Positions 34,850-47,889 of a DNA stretch of 64,000 nucleotides are shown here, piece after piece. A program made the translations under genes and the position numbers. The DNA lies in NCBI GenBank assembly GCA_015501585.1, contig JADNRY010000003.1, forward strand, positions 682,001-746,000, given 5' to 3'. The notes beneath the pieces were generated by a model. The model had not been told where the DNA came from and did not search any database. It was given only the letters and a program-made list of their open reading frames with translations. The stretch is from Rhodocollybia butyracea. Its lineage: Eukaryota > Basidiomycota > Agaricomycetes > Agaricales > Omphalotaceae. How positions within the stretch are numbered: the stretch's first letter is position 1; every line of letters starts with the position of its first letter.

Positions 34850-37399
34850 ATGTCGGAAACAGACCCTTCTGTTCTTGGTAAACGCGCCAGGAAGGATGAG
34901 CTCACAAATAACCAACAAGAAGACGCTGGAGAGTCATCTCCAGCGCTATCAGACGACGACGATGATTTGGGCCCAATGCCCATGCCAGCGGGTCCCGAAG
35001 GTGTGAAGAAGAAACGAAAAGGTAAGGCCCAAATCGTGATTTTCCATCTTAGAGCCTCAAGAAATATAGTATACTCTCACTAGTTCTCCCGCACGAGCGG
35101 CTTTACTTGGACTATCTACCAAATACCGAGCAATACTACAAGAGTTTTATGCATCGAGATGTAATCAACTTCAGCGTGGTCACAAAGTACGCGGAACATC
35201 CATTTATCTGTTGGAATATGCTATTAAATCCTCTTCAGAACAGATTTTTTGATAACAACATCTGTGGATGGACAACTGAAGCTATGGAAGAAACAGGACA
35301 ACGGCATTGAGTTTGTAAAACATTACCGCGCCCACCTTGGACCAATCACTGGCGTCTCAGCAAGTACGGATGGTCAAATGTTTGCTACTGTGGCAGACGA
35401 TGGAACTGCAAAGGTCTTTGATGTTGTCAACTTTGGTGAGTGTTGAGTATACACCTTTGAGCGAAATAAACTCAATATGGGTTCACAGACATGATCAACA
35501 TCATAAAGTTGGGGTTCACACCCCACGCTTGCTGTTGGGTGCACAAAAGTGGACAGGCACAAGGACTCCTGGCGGTGTGAGTTAAACATTATGTTCGCCC
35601 TACCTCTCAAACTCATTATGCTTCTAGTTCCGATGCCTCGTCTGGAACCATACGTCTTTACGATGGTCGAGGTGATGATACCCCTCTTGAAACCATTGAG
35701 AACTTGCACCGTTTCCCTGTCCATATCATGGCTGTAAGCGTCTCACGGGTGTGGTTGAACAGTAAAGGCTCACATTTACATATGCTCCAGTACAGTGATC
35801 GATTCAACACCGTCATATCGGCAGACGAAGGAGGTTTCGTTGAGTATTGGCAACCAGTAGAACCTTTTGGACTACCTAAAAACGTGCCAGGAATGTGGTC
35901 TTATAAGAGCGAGACAGACTTGTACGAGTTCAAAAAGGTACGCATCTTTGAAATCCTTCCTCTGCCTACCTAGCTCATTTTCCCTCGTTCAAAACAGTCC
36001 AAATCCACCCCGACTTGCATAACTTTATCTCCAAATTCATCTTCCTTTGTCACTTTCTCCCTCCCCGACCGTCAAATCCGAATCTTTTCGCTCCTTACAG
36101 GAAAACTGACCCGAAAGTATGATGAATCGCTTACCGCAATTCAAGAGATGCAACAAGCCGGGACAGCCGTTTACAAAGTCGAAGATATGGAGTTCGGTCG
36201 TCGCTTAGCTGCGGAGAGGGAGCTTGAACTTCCTGGACCTGATGGTCGCGTTCCAGGTCGCTGGAGCAATGTGATTTGGGATGAGAGTGGATCCTTTGTG
36301 ATATATGGCTCGCTACTTGGTATCAAGGGTATGTCAAACACTAACTTTTCCTTACCATGGACTTGACCTCAAACTCGGGAATTCAGTTGTCAATACCGTC
36401 ACAAACCGTGTCGCGCGCCTTTTGGGCAAAGATGAGGCAGTGAGATTTTTGAACCTGACGGTATATCAGGGCTCGACGAAGAAACCTTTGACGACAGCTG
36501 TGAGTCTGTGGTTTGGATCATATGAACTACGCGTCTCAAAGCTGTCATAGTCCATGGTAGCTTCAGCGAATCCTATCATAGCAGAAAGAGGAGGTTCGAG
36601 AGACCCAACCCTCTTCTCTACCGGTTACAAGCGTCAGCGATTCTACGTATTTACCCGATCAGAGCCGGAGTAAGCATTTTTCTATCTCTTTTACGTTAAT
36701 CGGGTGCTTACTGTCATTGTAGAGATAACAAGTCGGGCGACCGAGACGTGTTTAATGAGCGTCCAACACGTGAAGAACAAAGTATCGCCACCTCTGCTCC
36801 CGTTGGAAAGAGCGGACCTTCTCCTCTTGCTAACTCCGCAACCGTTCATACAACTCTCGGTGATATTCATATGCGTCTTTTTCCCGTTCAAGCACCCAAA
36901 GCAGTGGAGAACTTCGTTGGTCATGCACGGAGCAGCTATTTTGAGGGTACCATTTTCCATCGGGTTATACCCAAATTCATGATACAGACGGGTGATCCGC
37001 TTGGTGATGGAACTGGTGGTACATCCATCTGGGGAAGGGAATTTGAAGACGAGTTCTCTGATGATTTGAAACACGATAGGTGAGAATTTCTTCGGATGCT
37101 CTGGAAACTGTAACTAACAATGCAATCAGGCCATATACCGTTAGTATGGCGAATGCAGGTCCAGGAACTAACGGAAGTCAATGGTGAAAGATACTCTCCT
37201 ACCTTGCAGCTCTACTCTCTAATGACGTTTATGCAGGTTTATCACTACGACTGCAACACCGTGGTTGGACAAAAAGCACACCATCTTTGGGCGTGTTATA
37301 TCTGGCCTTGAAGTCATTCATGCAATTGAGAATGTCAAAACCAACAAGGGTGACAAGCCTTATGAGGACATTAAAATTATCAACGTCGATGTTGAGTAG
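34850..37399 (+). CDS. PPWD1: WD-repeat cyclophilin (PPWD1-like peptidyl-prolyl isomerase)
   Basis: Multi-exon gene encoding an N-terminal WD40 region and a C-terminal cyclophilin domain, the PPWD1 architecture associated with the spliceosome. The N-terminus is acidic and then basic (GVKKKRK). WD features include [53 protein letters not shown] and [12 protein letters not shown]. The isomerase part has [58 protein letters not shown] and [13 protein letters not shown]. The catalytic Arg (FHR) and the Gln/Phe of QFF are retained. I expect activity. It is divergent from RIO1 and converges on the next gene with 48 bp between stops. Confidence 0.94.
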
Positions 37400-37447
37400 A
37401 GTAACTCTGATTTTAGTTGTCTCCGAGTACTAGGCAACAAAATGATA

Positions 37448-38577
37448 CTACAGTGCTACTCTATCCAAGATCTCGGAACTGTGATGTACACTTACTTTCA
37501 AACCCTTTCCAGTCACCCGAGCATCAAAACGCGATCGCAGTTCCTCCATCAATGACCCGGGAGACAGCATTCCGGAGGAAGCGATGCTCAAATCAGAGGG
37601 ACACGAAAACTTGAGTATAGGTTGACGTCGATTGAGGCTGGATGACGTTCTATGTTCATTGCCTTCAGTGGCTGGTAGCTCTAAACAGACTTCATACACA
37701 TCAAGCACCACGCTACTCAGGAAAGGGCTGGTGACGGTGGCAGGAGGACAATAAGCAACGGGATATTCGAGCAAAAGTGCTGCGAAAGGAACCATTAATT
37801 CTGCAGATAAACCTTGGGGAAGGAGAATTGTCGCTGTCCTCGCAGGATTTGAAACTTGATTGGTTAGATCTTGTAAGAGGGTGAACAATTTTGTGGGGGG
37901 CGTGAAGATCTGTACAAACTCAGCATTGAGATGTGAATCTGGTGATGGATCACACATACGATCTCCGGAGCGCTCTCTGTCGAGACGAAGGTAGGGTATG
38001 CAAAAGGCCAAGGTGACGATACATTAATTTCAGGTGCATCGGGTGAGTACCTGGCCAACAGTAGTGGTACATTGACAAGGAACGACTGTTCCGAGCTCGG
38101 TTCGTAGACATGAACAACATCCTTGAAGAACAGCTTCAATCTCTATTGGAATAATTAAAAGGCCACAATGATTGATGTCGGTGACCAAAGTGTTCACCTG
38201 TCTGAGGCTATGGAGAAGTAGTGAGAGCCCTTTACAAGGGTCTTTTGGGCAGAACGCGTCGACGAGATGACCTGCTCTAGAGAAATCGTAAATAGTAGTT
38301 ATGAGATAGTTGGTTGATCGGAAAGTTTGGCAAAGGGGACTGAGATACGCTGAAGTACTGCATTTTCAGCAGATGAATCGCCTTGAGGCTGTTCTTACTA
38401 CACTGTAGGAACTGCTTACCGAATGGATAGTCCAATTAGAGCAAGGTCTAGAGCAAAAGACGTGACCTGATTGAGATTTATTTTGTGTGCAAACAGCACA
38501 GAGCGCAGCGTCTGAGTTTCCTGCACTATAATTTTGACCAGGTCTTCGAGTAAACCAGGCTGGAATGCAGCAGTCAT
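37448..38577 (-). CDS. Conserved-looking protein of unknown function
   Basis: I do not recognise the family with confidence; a resemblance to the DUF4504 (C1orf74-like) group is only a guess. The start MTAAFQPGLLEDLVKIIVQE and the exons AGHLVDAFCPKDPCKGLSLL, RLKLFFKDVVHVYEPSSEQS and ERSGDRMCDPSPDSHLNAEF join through GT-AG introns. They lead into a long last exon with TATILLPQGLSAELMVPF and LLLEYPVAYCPP. There is no signal peptide and no transmembrane segment. The splice model keeps a single frame over about 290 residues, which is good evidence of a real gene. Confidence 0.65.
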
Positions 38578-38895
38578 GGTTGGGTACCGACGAGCGCTTG
38601 ATTTCTGAGAAAAGCGCCAGCAGCCCGTTTCCTTTTACGAAACTGTATAGACTTCGGTTAACGACCATATCCCAGGTGATAGATCCTCTTCTCCCCATGC
38701 TCCTGAGGCTTTATAAATTGCCCACGCGGCAGTCTCAGCTAAACGCCCCGCCGATCTCACTCTGTCGCTGTGTGACCCTTTTCACTGGCGACTTATAGAG
38801 CTGGCTGCGCGCGTATTTGCATCTCTGCTGGCCGGTTCTTTCTTTCCTGCAGGTCAGATTCTCTACTTTGACTTTCTCTGTAGCGTACGCTCGCC

Positions 38896-40442
38896 ATGTC
38901 TGCTGGCCTCGTTACTCGTGGGTTTCAATATGTCGATATATGCTCGTTTAACCCATTACTATATCTTCAGGAGTACACCAGCAGGAGCTAGGCAAGAATG
39001 CTATTCCTTTCTTAAACCTCTGGATAACTCTGCATCTCATCTCTCTCATCCTACTTCCTATCCTCGTCTGGACATTCTTATGCTCCAAACTGATAACACG
39101 ACGACGCCACCCAGCCCTCATCAACTTGTGCATGATATGGATACTATCTGGGATTTTTTCTCTTTTGCTGTGCGTAAACCGATGATATCGAAGAGATGGC
39201 TACCTATCTAACACCTGATTTTCTTTAGATTCTTCACTGGTAAAGCGAAACCGACCGACCCCGAACCTGGTGAAGGATTATGTATCGCGCAAGCTGCACT
39301 TCTCGAGGGTATCTTGCCCATGTGAGTTGCAACGAGTACACGATTGTTTGGAGTCATGCACTGAAGAAGATTGGTATGACACAGGTGGTCTGTCGCGGTC
39401 TTCATTTTGATGTACTTTATCCTGGGCATAGTTAGTGGAGACAATCATGTCCTGGAAGTTGGGAAGGGTAAAATGTTGTTGGTCAGTTTTGCTACGACTA
39501 TATACCCCCTGCTTCTTTCTCAAAAGGATCTCACACAGATGCTCGGGGCACCTTACATCGCTCAATTTTGCTTCTCGTTGGCCGCCCTCGTGGTGTGTAT
39601 CATTATCTTCTGATGCTTTCGAGTTGTGACATCCATACTTCCTCATAGCTATCTATCCAAAATCCTGACCAGGTCTCTAGGGAGCGTAGATTCTTCTATT
39701 GCTCCCTTCACTATCCTCATCTTTCCGATGCCATGTCTATATTCACGTTCATTTTTTGCTTGGGAATCATTATGCTCGAAAGTGTGTTTTCCTACTGATC
39801 CTACAAATGAACCGCCTCTTCATATATTCGTTTAGTTCAACTAGTGTTGTTGTTGGTTCGCAATTATCGGGGGCTGCGGGCGGGTGGACAATCGACCGCC
39901 TTTGATATGCAACTGCTTGTACGGGCCGTCGTGTTCGGTGTATTCGTTTTTCTGGGGATATGGTAAGTGCATTGCTATGTCGGAAGTGCAGTTTGTTTAA
40001 TTGTCTTCCTCCAGCGCCGACGTTGTTAATATGTTCAGCGAAAGCAGTTTTCCCGACATGTACACAGCGGCAGGTGAGCGTCGGAACAATAACGTTTCCG
40101 AGCAAACTTGCTTATGCTTCATGAAGCGGGTATAATAGTATTCTTAGTATTTGGGTCGCAAGCTGTACGTATACTTTCATCGTCTTCGGATCAACAGTAA
40201 AAACCAATCTTTCCTTTTAGGACGTTCTTCGAGCTTGGTGCTTTTGGAAGAAGGAAGGCCCGATACATGTTTCCCAGTCTCATGAACAAGGTTGGGCCAA
40301 TCTTGACCTCACCGGCAATACAATGACCACCCTACAACGCGATTCCTTTGGTCCTCTCCGTTCTCCAGGGCCTGTACAGATAGCAGACCACGTACATGGT
40401 CTACACGGACGCAATAACAGTGCATCCATACCTCCCATATGA
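38896..40442 (+). CDS. Seven-transmembrane protein (Agaricomycete GPCR-like family)
   Basis: Start MSAGLVTR, then a 1-phase intron to ELGKNAIPFLNLWITLHLIS. Hydrophobic segments appear in order: LISLILLPILVWTFL, LCMIWILSGIFSLLLFFTG, MWSVAVFILMYFILGIV, IAQFCFSLAALV, SIFTFIFCLGIIML, VRAVVFGVFVFLGI and GIIVFLVFGSQ. The loops carry family-like motifs: EGLCIAQAALLEGILP, SIQNPDQVSRERRFFYC and ESSFPDMYTAA, and the tail starts DVLRAWCFWKKEG. This fits an abundant mushroom family of putative receptors whose ligands are unknown. The cytosolic tail (about 60 residues) lacks known domains. At least seven introns were placed. Confidence 0.75.
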
Positions 40443-40662
40443 CGCTCTTCTTCGATCTTTCAACTTCTCGGGTTCATATTCTGTCATTACCATCGCGGAC
40501 ACTCCTTATCTAACTATTTGTAACATTCATTTGTAGCTCCACCGCCTCCCCTAAAGTATCTTGTTGTATTTTCTGTCTATTTGGGTACGGTTAGATAGAC
40601 TGAGGTATGAATAGATATACTCTCTTAATCGAAAGTCAGTGGAGGAGGTACGCGTGTTTTCC

Positions 40663-41346
40663 TCATGCTCCTGGTGCAACGTATCTCATCGCCTCCAGAG
40701 ATGAAATGCGTTCATTTCCACTGGCGATGGATTCCAAGACTGTCTGGACTGTGTATGTGACGACAGCGGTGATAGACCACCAGGATATCGTTAGCCACGA
40801 TCTCCTGAGGAAGATACACACTGTGGGAGCAACGAGAGCCAATGAATACGAAAGTGTTGGACCGAGCGTATAGAGCCCTAAATCAGTATTGCTATTCAAC
40901 TCTATTCTGAATCGCAGTAGAATATTGCGAATTGAATTTGAATCGAGGAGAAGGAGTAGATTTGCATGGAGAATGAGGGAAAGGAGAGTAAAAGGGCGGG
41001 GAAGAGGAATAATTTCAGAGTTTATGGAATCTTGCGAGCGGATGGGGCTGACAAAGTAGACGAGGAATCTGGAAGAATTCGTCAGGAAACCAGATAAAGG
41101 GTAGAATAGAGGCTAAGCTTTTACGGACAGGATAGTGGATAGAGTTACAAGGCACTGTGTCAGTCGAATTAATTGCTTGTTGGAATTTATATTGTCTTTG
41201 CGTAGAGTGTCTAGAACTTCTTGTTGTTCTGCAAAGAGAATCAGTAGCAGAACTATACAGAGAGCTTTATCTTTACCCTGGTCATCTAATATAGTGGCAT
41301 CGTCTTGAGGATCCTCATTAAACTTGAAAGGTATTCGACGGTGCAT
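40663..41346 (-). CDS. Small multi-pass membrane protein of unknown function
   Basis: Three exons: MHRRIPFKFNEDPQDDATIL to DDQ, then EQQEVLDTLRKDNINSNKQL to TLSTIL, then a long exon starting FLVYFVSPIRSQDS and ending EAMRYVAPGA at 40663. About 200 residues. The N-terminal 60 residues are charged, and three or four hydrophobic stretches follow (LVTLSTILFLVYFV, FTLLSLILHANLLLLL, YSLALVAPTVCIFL, SWWSITAVVTYTVQTVL). The second intron uses the donor GTCCGT. The pattern EQQEVLDTLRxxN followed by membrane helices recalls an uncharacterised fungal family. The gene is divergent from the F-box gene, so they probably share a promoter. Confidence 0.65.
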
Positions 41347-41512
41347 GAATTACGGGCGCTTAACTTTCCAAATTCGGCGAGACAAGGGCGGAATCCTCGT
41401 GGATGGGCGTCTAGTCCTCATCCGCTCTCCACAGGGCTCCATCTTCTCTACTCTTTGGAGGCCTTGCCTTATCGACCTCCAGTCTATCAGAGACTTTTAC
41501 CATCGACTGGAA

Positions 41513-43647
41513 ATGTCTCTCGAAGTGCCAGGGTCCATATCTGAAAAGATAGATTTACCTAGAAATCGGCGCCGTGGACTCAAGTCTTTGTCTACCTTGT
41601 TCCAAATACCGCAGTTGCTCGTTGGACGAGCTGATCCCGGTCCCAGTAGTATCCCAATAGGCGGTGGGCTCCCAGTCGACCTTCTATTCGAGGTCTTGGA
41701 GTATCTATATTCCTCTGATATTCTAAGTCTGAGCTTGACTGTAAGGGCTCGTCCTTTCGTTCTGCCAGCTAATCAATACTGATTCTTCATCACCACATAG
41801 TCATCGCATGTCAGACAACTATTACTCCCATTCTTATATGACACGGTAGTCTTGAAATCCAGCCATGCTTGTAAAAGCGCACTCACGATGCTCGTTGAGC
41901 ATCCAGAGATTTCCAGCAAAATCCGAAAACTAGCTGTCAGGCCAAATTACTATCTGGTACAAAATGTCCAGTTTACGGAGCTTACTGCTTACTGAACAGT
42001 ATTAGGCTTGGCCCAAAGCGAATGAACGACTCGAAGAAGCTTGGGTAGTGGATATGCTACTTAAAGCCGCGGACAACCTGCCCCTGCTTCATACCTTCGA
42101 TTGGGACGGCCTTGAGATGCCCCAAGATCGTTTATGGGTGACATTAAGGGACAAGTGAGTCGTGCGCTTACTACACCGCGGATGAATTCTGATAAGAGTA
42201 TGAGGTGTCCACTGCTCAAAACGGTGTACACTAATATCGGTTATCAGCCTTTAGATCCTAGTAGCAGCGTGCGTCGTCCATTCTAGCCTTATTATCTCCC
42301 CCTTCTCATACCGCATTCGTACAGTTATACGATTTTACAGATCTCACCTCCTTCTCTCTAACTGTTCGGCATAGCCTTGATGAAACGGATTTGTTTCCTA
42401 CGAGCGAAGCACTCCCTGACCGGCTTTGGAATATGCTTCTTACCAAATGCCCGGACATGCAGGATCTTACCCTCAGCTCCTTCTCTTCATCTACTCGTCT
42501 CCTTAATGTCGATAGACTTTGCACCTCTGATGCTTACTGGCCGAAGCTCAATTCGCTCACGCTTGGATCTTTCGGCTACACCGACGACTTTGAACTCAAC
42601 TCCCCCTCCGACGATGCTGCATTTGGTGCCTTTCTGTCTAAACATAACGAGCTCAAGTACCTCCGACTGTCCTGGAACTTTAAACGATGGATGTCACCCG
42701 AAACTATTCCTCTTATTATTGAACCCACCGCCCTTCCCCATCTAACAACATTTGTCGGCGTACATCAGCAGCTTGCCCTCCTTCCGACACCAGCTCTTTC
42801 ATCAATCGAGATATTAGATCTCACCTGTGAACCATTATTTGCTGTACGGCTAGGAGGCGATGGAGGCGTATGTGCCACGCTCAGGATGTTAACGGCGCTG
42901 ACGAGCTTGGATTTGTGGCTACACATCCCCGAATTCAAGGATCATCGCGCATTTTTCAAAAACTTGATGGAAGCATGTCCGAGGTTGACGGAGCTGCATT
43001 TCATGTGTACGACTAGTTTCGGAGCGGTGCGTTTTTCTGACATTCGCTCCTAAATCACTTAATCTTTTCCTGATCTCTAGAAACCTCTTCTTTGCCTGGC
43101 CGAACATCTACCTCTCCTCCCTCTTCTACGCACTTTCTCACTCACGAAGGGACACAAGTACATCGGAGATGACTCAAGCATGCTACGTACTGCTTTGAGA
43201 ATAATCCGGGCTCCTAATCGGAATTTCGATAAAAATAGTAGCGCCAATCCTGACCTAAGACAAGTCAACATTCGTTGGGCTAGAGAACGATGTCCGAATC
43301 ATTTAAAGCAGGAAGGAACATACGATATCATCCGACGATGGGATGGTGGCCAGTCAAGCGTGGTCGCTGGAGTGGAGGTATACGAAAAGGGAATAACTGC
43401 TCTGGGAAACGTTTTTACGAGGAGGTATCGGTATGACAAATTCCCTTCTCCTTCGCGAATCTCGTTACCCCCAGCGATTGCGACCTCTTCTTCCGCTTCT
43501 GCCTCTTCCGCGCATGTGGTCACCCCCAGTGCTGCTTCGATTGATACTAGCAATGGACGGCGGCGTGATGGTCGTACTGGTCGCGGGCGAATCAAAAGAG
43601 CTCTCATGATAATTAAAGGCAAGAAGGATCGTTCGGATCGTTCGTAG
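41513..43647 (+). CDS. F-box/LRR-like protein
   Basis: An F-box-like motif is clear near the N-terminus: GGGLPVDLLFEVLEYLYSSD followed by ILSLSLT and, after an intron, SSHVRQLLLPFLYDTVVL. The remaining exons have irregular Leu-rich repeat-like segments (LWNMLLTKCPDMQDLTLSSF, LKYLRLSW, LTALTSLDLWL, MEACPRLTELHFMC). The C-terminus is Ser/Ala-rich and then basic (GRTGRGRIKRALMIIKGKK). F-box proteins of this layout are adaptors of SCF ubiquitin ligases and are greatly expanded in mushrooms; the substrate is unknown. I chose the Met at 41513 because a more upstream in-frame Met (41345) would overlap the divergent membrane-protein start. Confidence 0.7.
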
Positions 43648-44083
43648 GTAACATACGGAATACGGACAGCATGAATCGTGTTCTTTCATTCAAACTATTT
43701 GACCACTATTGGCTTTATCTATCTATCCTCGATTTTGTTCCTTAGACTTGTCTTGCTTCCATCTGTCATTCATTTTCCGGGTTTTATAGGTTCCAATATC
43801 TATGTATCCTCTCTACTCAATGTTGCCATTATATCACTCACATCTTTGTATCACTTATCCACACTCACTTGTTGTCTCTCACTTGTTTGCGCTGTGACTT
43901 GTAACATACATGTTGATCATGCTTCGCTCCTTAACTCGTTGTACGATGTACTATAGATTCCTGAACGGTATTAAAACGGATATTGGTCTCTCTTCTGCTT
44001 GATTATCCTGTACGTAAAATACTTCGAATAATAAGCTTCATCTTTCAAGGATGGCAAAAACAAACCGTTTTTAACATGCGCGA
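43648..44083. other. Intergenic region between the F-box gene and the tRNA
   Basis: About 440 bases, T-rich near the F-box stop, consistent with a 3' untranslated region. No gene seen. Confidence 0.45.
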
Positions 44084-44163
44084 TGCCCACTAGCCGATTC
44101 GAACGACTGACCTCGTCATAATCTCATACGAGTGACGCGCTCTACCAACTGAGCTAAGGAGGC
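44084..44163 (-). tRNA. tRNA-Thr(CGT) with a 7-nt intron
   Basis: On the minus strand the acceptor strand GCCTCCT is followed by the D arm GCTCAGTTGGTAGAGC, an anticodon stem CGTCA/TGACG and a T arm AGTCG-TTCGAAT-CGGCT. The anticodon loop is enlarged to 14 bases; removing 7 bases after position 37 leaves loop CTCGTAA with anticodon CGT. Total length is 80, exactly 73 plus 7. The acceptor pairs with AGTGGGC with one mismatch, and the discriminator is A. The box A and box B sequences overlap the D and T arms as usual for Pol III. Confidence 0.85.
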
Positions 44164-44529
44164 TTATAATCTCGGGAACCATATATTATTCTTCAGTGAA
44201 ATTCAACGCAAAGCTTCTTAGAGACTTTTCCATATCCAAATGCTTCAGCATCAAAGAAAGGACATACTCGAGATGCTATCACTGTGTCGGCATGCACGAT
44301 GTGGCCCTTAGTTCTGGTAATGAAGGACCTAGTAGTCTCCAATCTTTGAAAGTTGGGTTAGTATTGGGTTAGTATATACTCCCAAAAAGAAAGCTGTAGA
44401 GAACACTATTTTCAGTGGAGTGAGATGGCCGTCCGGCATCGAACCACAGTGATCGGTTCCTCAGCTGTGAGATAGGCCAAGGTTGGAGGATATGAGCCAA
44501 ATATGCGATGGTGAACAATCTAACTTCAG
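44164..44529. other. Spacer between the tRNA and the NLR-like gene
   Basis: About 370 bases without a gene. A short direct repeat TTGGGTTAGTAT occurs at about 44353-44375. Confidence 0.4.
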
Positions 44530-47500
44530 TCAAGTGTGGTCGTTTACAGTGTTATCACTGTGTAACCAGTCAAGATAGTATTTCCATCCCTTCTCAGCCT
44601 TATCCACATCAAAACTACCCACGTGCATGACCTGGATGTCATCCAGGTATCGCCTCCAGCGTGTTATTACTTCGACCGGAGGATCAGGAAATGTCTGCGT
44701 CGAAAGAAATGATTTCAATAAATTATAATCATTGTGTATATTTCTATCTCTCACCTCTAGCCACTTCAAAATAATATAGATATGATCTGGACACTCTGGG
44801 ATTTGGGACAGTGGATCGAGGTTCCAAATGTCACGAAGAAGCTCATCGCAAGGTAGAGACAGTCGGACAAGGAAAGCCCAGATACCATTGCTATAAACCC
44901 AGCTAATATTATAGTTACTTAGAATGATTGCCACAAGGAAATCATGCTAGCCACACACCCAGCCAAATCGTTTAGCTTATAGTGAGCATGGACGGTATCC
45001 TTTCCTATGCAGATAACTCGATGTACCAAACCCTGGCATACCGATGGCCAGGGGAAAATCTCCCCAGCGAACGATGTATTTCGCAAATGATAAAGAAGAT
45101 TACCGAACATTTCTTTATCTTTACCAATAATCGAGCGAAGGTAAGAAATGACGGACCTGAGTTCTATCCAGGAACCATGGAACAGCAAACGGATGAAAGT
45201 CATCAAGGGAACGAAATCATAACTTAGCAACAAGGCTATACAAAGAAGCTGAAGAAGGCCAGGAGACTGTGATAAGATACAGTGAGCAGATGTCTGTGTC
45301 ATCCTAGTTGAATAACACAACGGAGCATGTCCAATGAAAAAGAAATATTCATAGTCTTCCCAAAGCTGTACTACATCTTCAGGTGCTGGATGGACTTTCT
45401 AGATGCATATTGGAATCATCCTGCCAGTCACAGTGAAATGAGGATAAAAGCTCACTCTCATCCAATTTAAATTTTCCTTCAGCATGTTTTCACTGAGCTG
45501 AGAGATATAGGTTAGATGAACGCCTTGAATCAAAGGCAACAGTTCCGCAGAAGGGGGTAACAGTGTAGCGATAAGGTTTGGCCACCCAAGTATGGGAGAC
45601 CTTGAAGGATAAATGACACATCAGTTTCAAACTTAGTGGAAAGCATACCTTGAGTTATAGTAATCATAGTCCTCTTGAAACTCATGAGCATACAATCTCA
45701 GGATAGAACGAACCAGATCCATGCGGTGAGGTAGATCACCAACATAGAAATTTTGTGAGCGCTTTGGGTCATTTAAAAAATCACAAAATGATGTATGGTA
45801 GGGGGAAATCGTTTTCCTGTCTTGTTCCTCCTGTTGAAGGCCTCGTAAGAATAAGCGTGAATCTCCATTTTCCAGCCCAAGCAGTTCATCAAGAAAACGA
45901 GGAAACAAATCAAAGTTTGCAAGAGCACATAACATTGGAATTAGCTGAGGCCGCTTGGAAATGGGGGCAGTCGAGAGGATGTTGATGTAAAGCTGGTCGA
46001 GTGCCTTAAATGCTGAATCCGATCCGGTTTGGTCCTTCGTAACAATAGCTAGACGCTCCGTTGGGCGGTAGTTTTTGTCATCAATGAATTTTATGATGGT
46101 GGACGCGTAGATGAAATAGCCCGATGACTTCCATACAAGGTTATCCAGAACATCAGGCAGTGGCCAGGGGAGGGAGACAGTGGACATGGTTTGACGATGT
46201 TCATGATGGATTCGCTTGAATTCATCAAGAAGATATGTTCGGACATCATCAAACGACTACTCTACATTAAATGGCCGGTAGATACCATGATAGACCGATG
46301 ATTCAAACATCTCGCGAATATGGGCTTCCGGTCTGCTGGCAATGATGAATCGAAGAGGGAGGAAACGTTCTGTGAAGGAGCTTCTGATTGCACGCAATAT
46401 CTCCAGATGCACAACTTGACCCTCACACTCATCCAGACCATCGATGAGTATCGTTAGAGGGGTTTGATTGGAGTGCCTGCGACAAGGCTCAGAAATTAGC
46501 TTTTGCAGCTGAATCTCAATGGACCTTGCGAGAACAGATGAATTGTGTTCCACCACTTTAGTGATCGGAACTTTCAGCCAGGAAACGTCAAGTGCAAGCT
46601 GATATGCAATGGTTACAAACAAGGCTTTTGCATTTCCGCGCGTAGGATGTGCCCGTTTGAAAAAGAAACAACCTCCGAGCCGGCCTGTACTCTGCAGTTG
46701 GTGAGAAAGGTTTCGCATAATAGCGGACTTCCCTGAGCCTGCGGGTCCGAACAACCACAGAATGCTACTAGTAGGGTCTGTCTCCAGTGACCAGTCCTGC
46801 AGATCTTTGAGCATTTTTGTGCGTGTTTCGGGATGACATCTTGGCTGGGGGAAGCTATCCGCTGAGTCGTGAAGGGCTTCCAACGCTGCTACATTATATA
46901 GTTTATCGATTCCTAGACTACAGTTTTAACAAGGAATCTCTGAGCGTTCAACATACTTACCTTTTTCGCCTGGGCGAGTATGGCTCACAAACGTACCACC
47001 ATTGATGGTTGTTGTTGGTTGGGTGTACTCATGGGACAGATATATACCTGAGCACTCTGAATACTCTTCTGAGAATCGATTAGAAAATTCAGTTCCTCTT
47101 CGGGGTGGCTCAAGATGAGTCGGGGGAACTGATACAGCGTGATCCAGCGTGTGAAAATCAGGGTCCTGAGTTAGGGTACAGCGAAACCGTAGTCTCAGAA
47201 GGCTGGGATTCCGGTAAAAATTCTAAGGATGTATAGTCGAATGTCGTAGACCACGACTTTGTGGTTGGTGAAGCGATTAAGGTACCTGACGTTGACGAGG
47301 TTTCTGCGTGCTCCTCGCGACGTGAAGAGGCACGCGCGTTCGAATTCGATTGACCCCACGGACGCGTGGAAGCATCTAGAATCACATGAGTATATTCATG
47401 GTAAACAGAAAATGAAAATTGTACTATATGTACCGAACACTTTCTGGATTACTTCTTCGAACTCCTGATAGAGAAGAACCAGTCCAACTTGCATCCTCTA

Positions 47501-47587
47501 CTGGCCGCTCCATAATCATATCACCACCCACACCGTAGAAGTTGCCTCCGTTCACCTGGAAGTCAGAGCTGCGTTCAAACAAGGACA
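44530..47587 (-). pseudogene. NLR-like NACHT NTPase with an in-frame stop
   Basis: The N-terminus MSLFERSSDFQVNGGNFYGV is the short Asn/Gly-rich start typical of Agaricomycete NLR-like proteins. The NACHT NTPase follows: GPAGSGKSAI (Walker A), GGCFFFKRAHPTRG, LTILIDGLDECEG (Walker B), FIIASRPEAHI. A TAG codon at 46257-46259 then interrupts the frame between YRPFNVE and SFDDVRTYLLDEF. The second NLR-like gene (from 62428) has VEPAHEDVQKYFLHEF at the same place, so the stop is a nonsense change and no intron fits it. Beyond it the frame continues for several exons to a C-terminus ending HSDNTVNDHT; no WD, ankyrin or TPR repeats are visible. N-terminal splicing between 47450 and 47160 is unresolved. 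A truncated NACHT protein could still be made. Confidence 0.7.
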
Positions 47588-47889
47588 TCGATTGAAAGCG
47601 GAAGAAGGACGGACGTCGGGAACAATGGCAACGAAGACTCCGAGTCGTGGGCGCTTCTATCCATTCCGACATTCCTATTATACATAGCACAGTACTACAG
47701 CTTTGATACAGCTTATTCCTGTAGCGGAATACAACTTCAAGCTTGATCAAGCTTCATGAGCTACCTCACGTTTGGTTGGAGGCTCATCGATGTAGGACAT
47801 AGCTTGTCTGTGTCTGTCGGACTCGCTGGGCAAGCATTCAGATTCATTCGGAGTCTGGCCCCATGCCCACAGTATCTGCGTATAGATCG

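Noticed and set aside
40606..40873. Plus-strand ORF of 89 codons
   Set aside because: It is antisense to the last exon of the small membrane-protein gene, which has hydrophobic segments and consistent introns.
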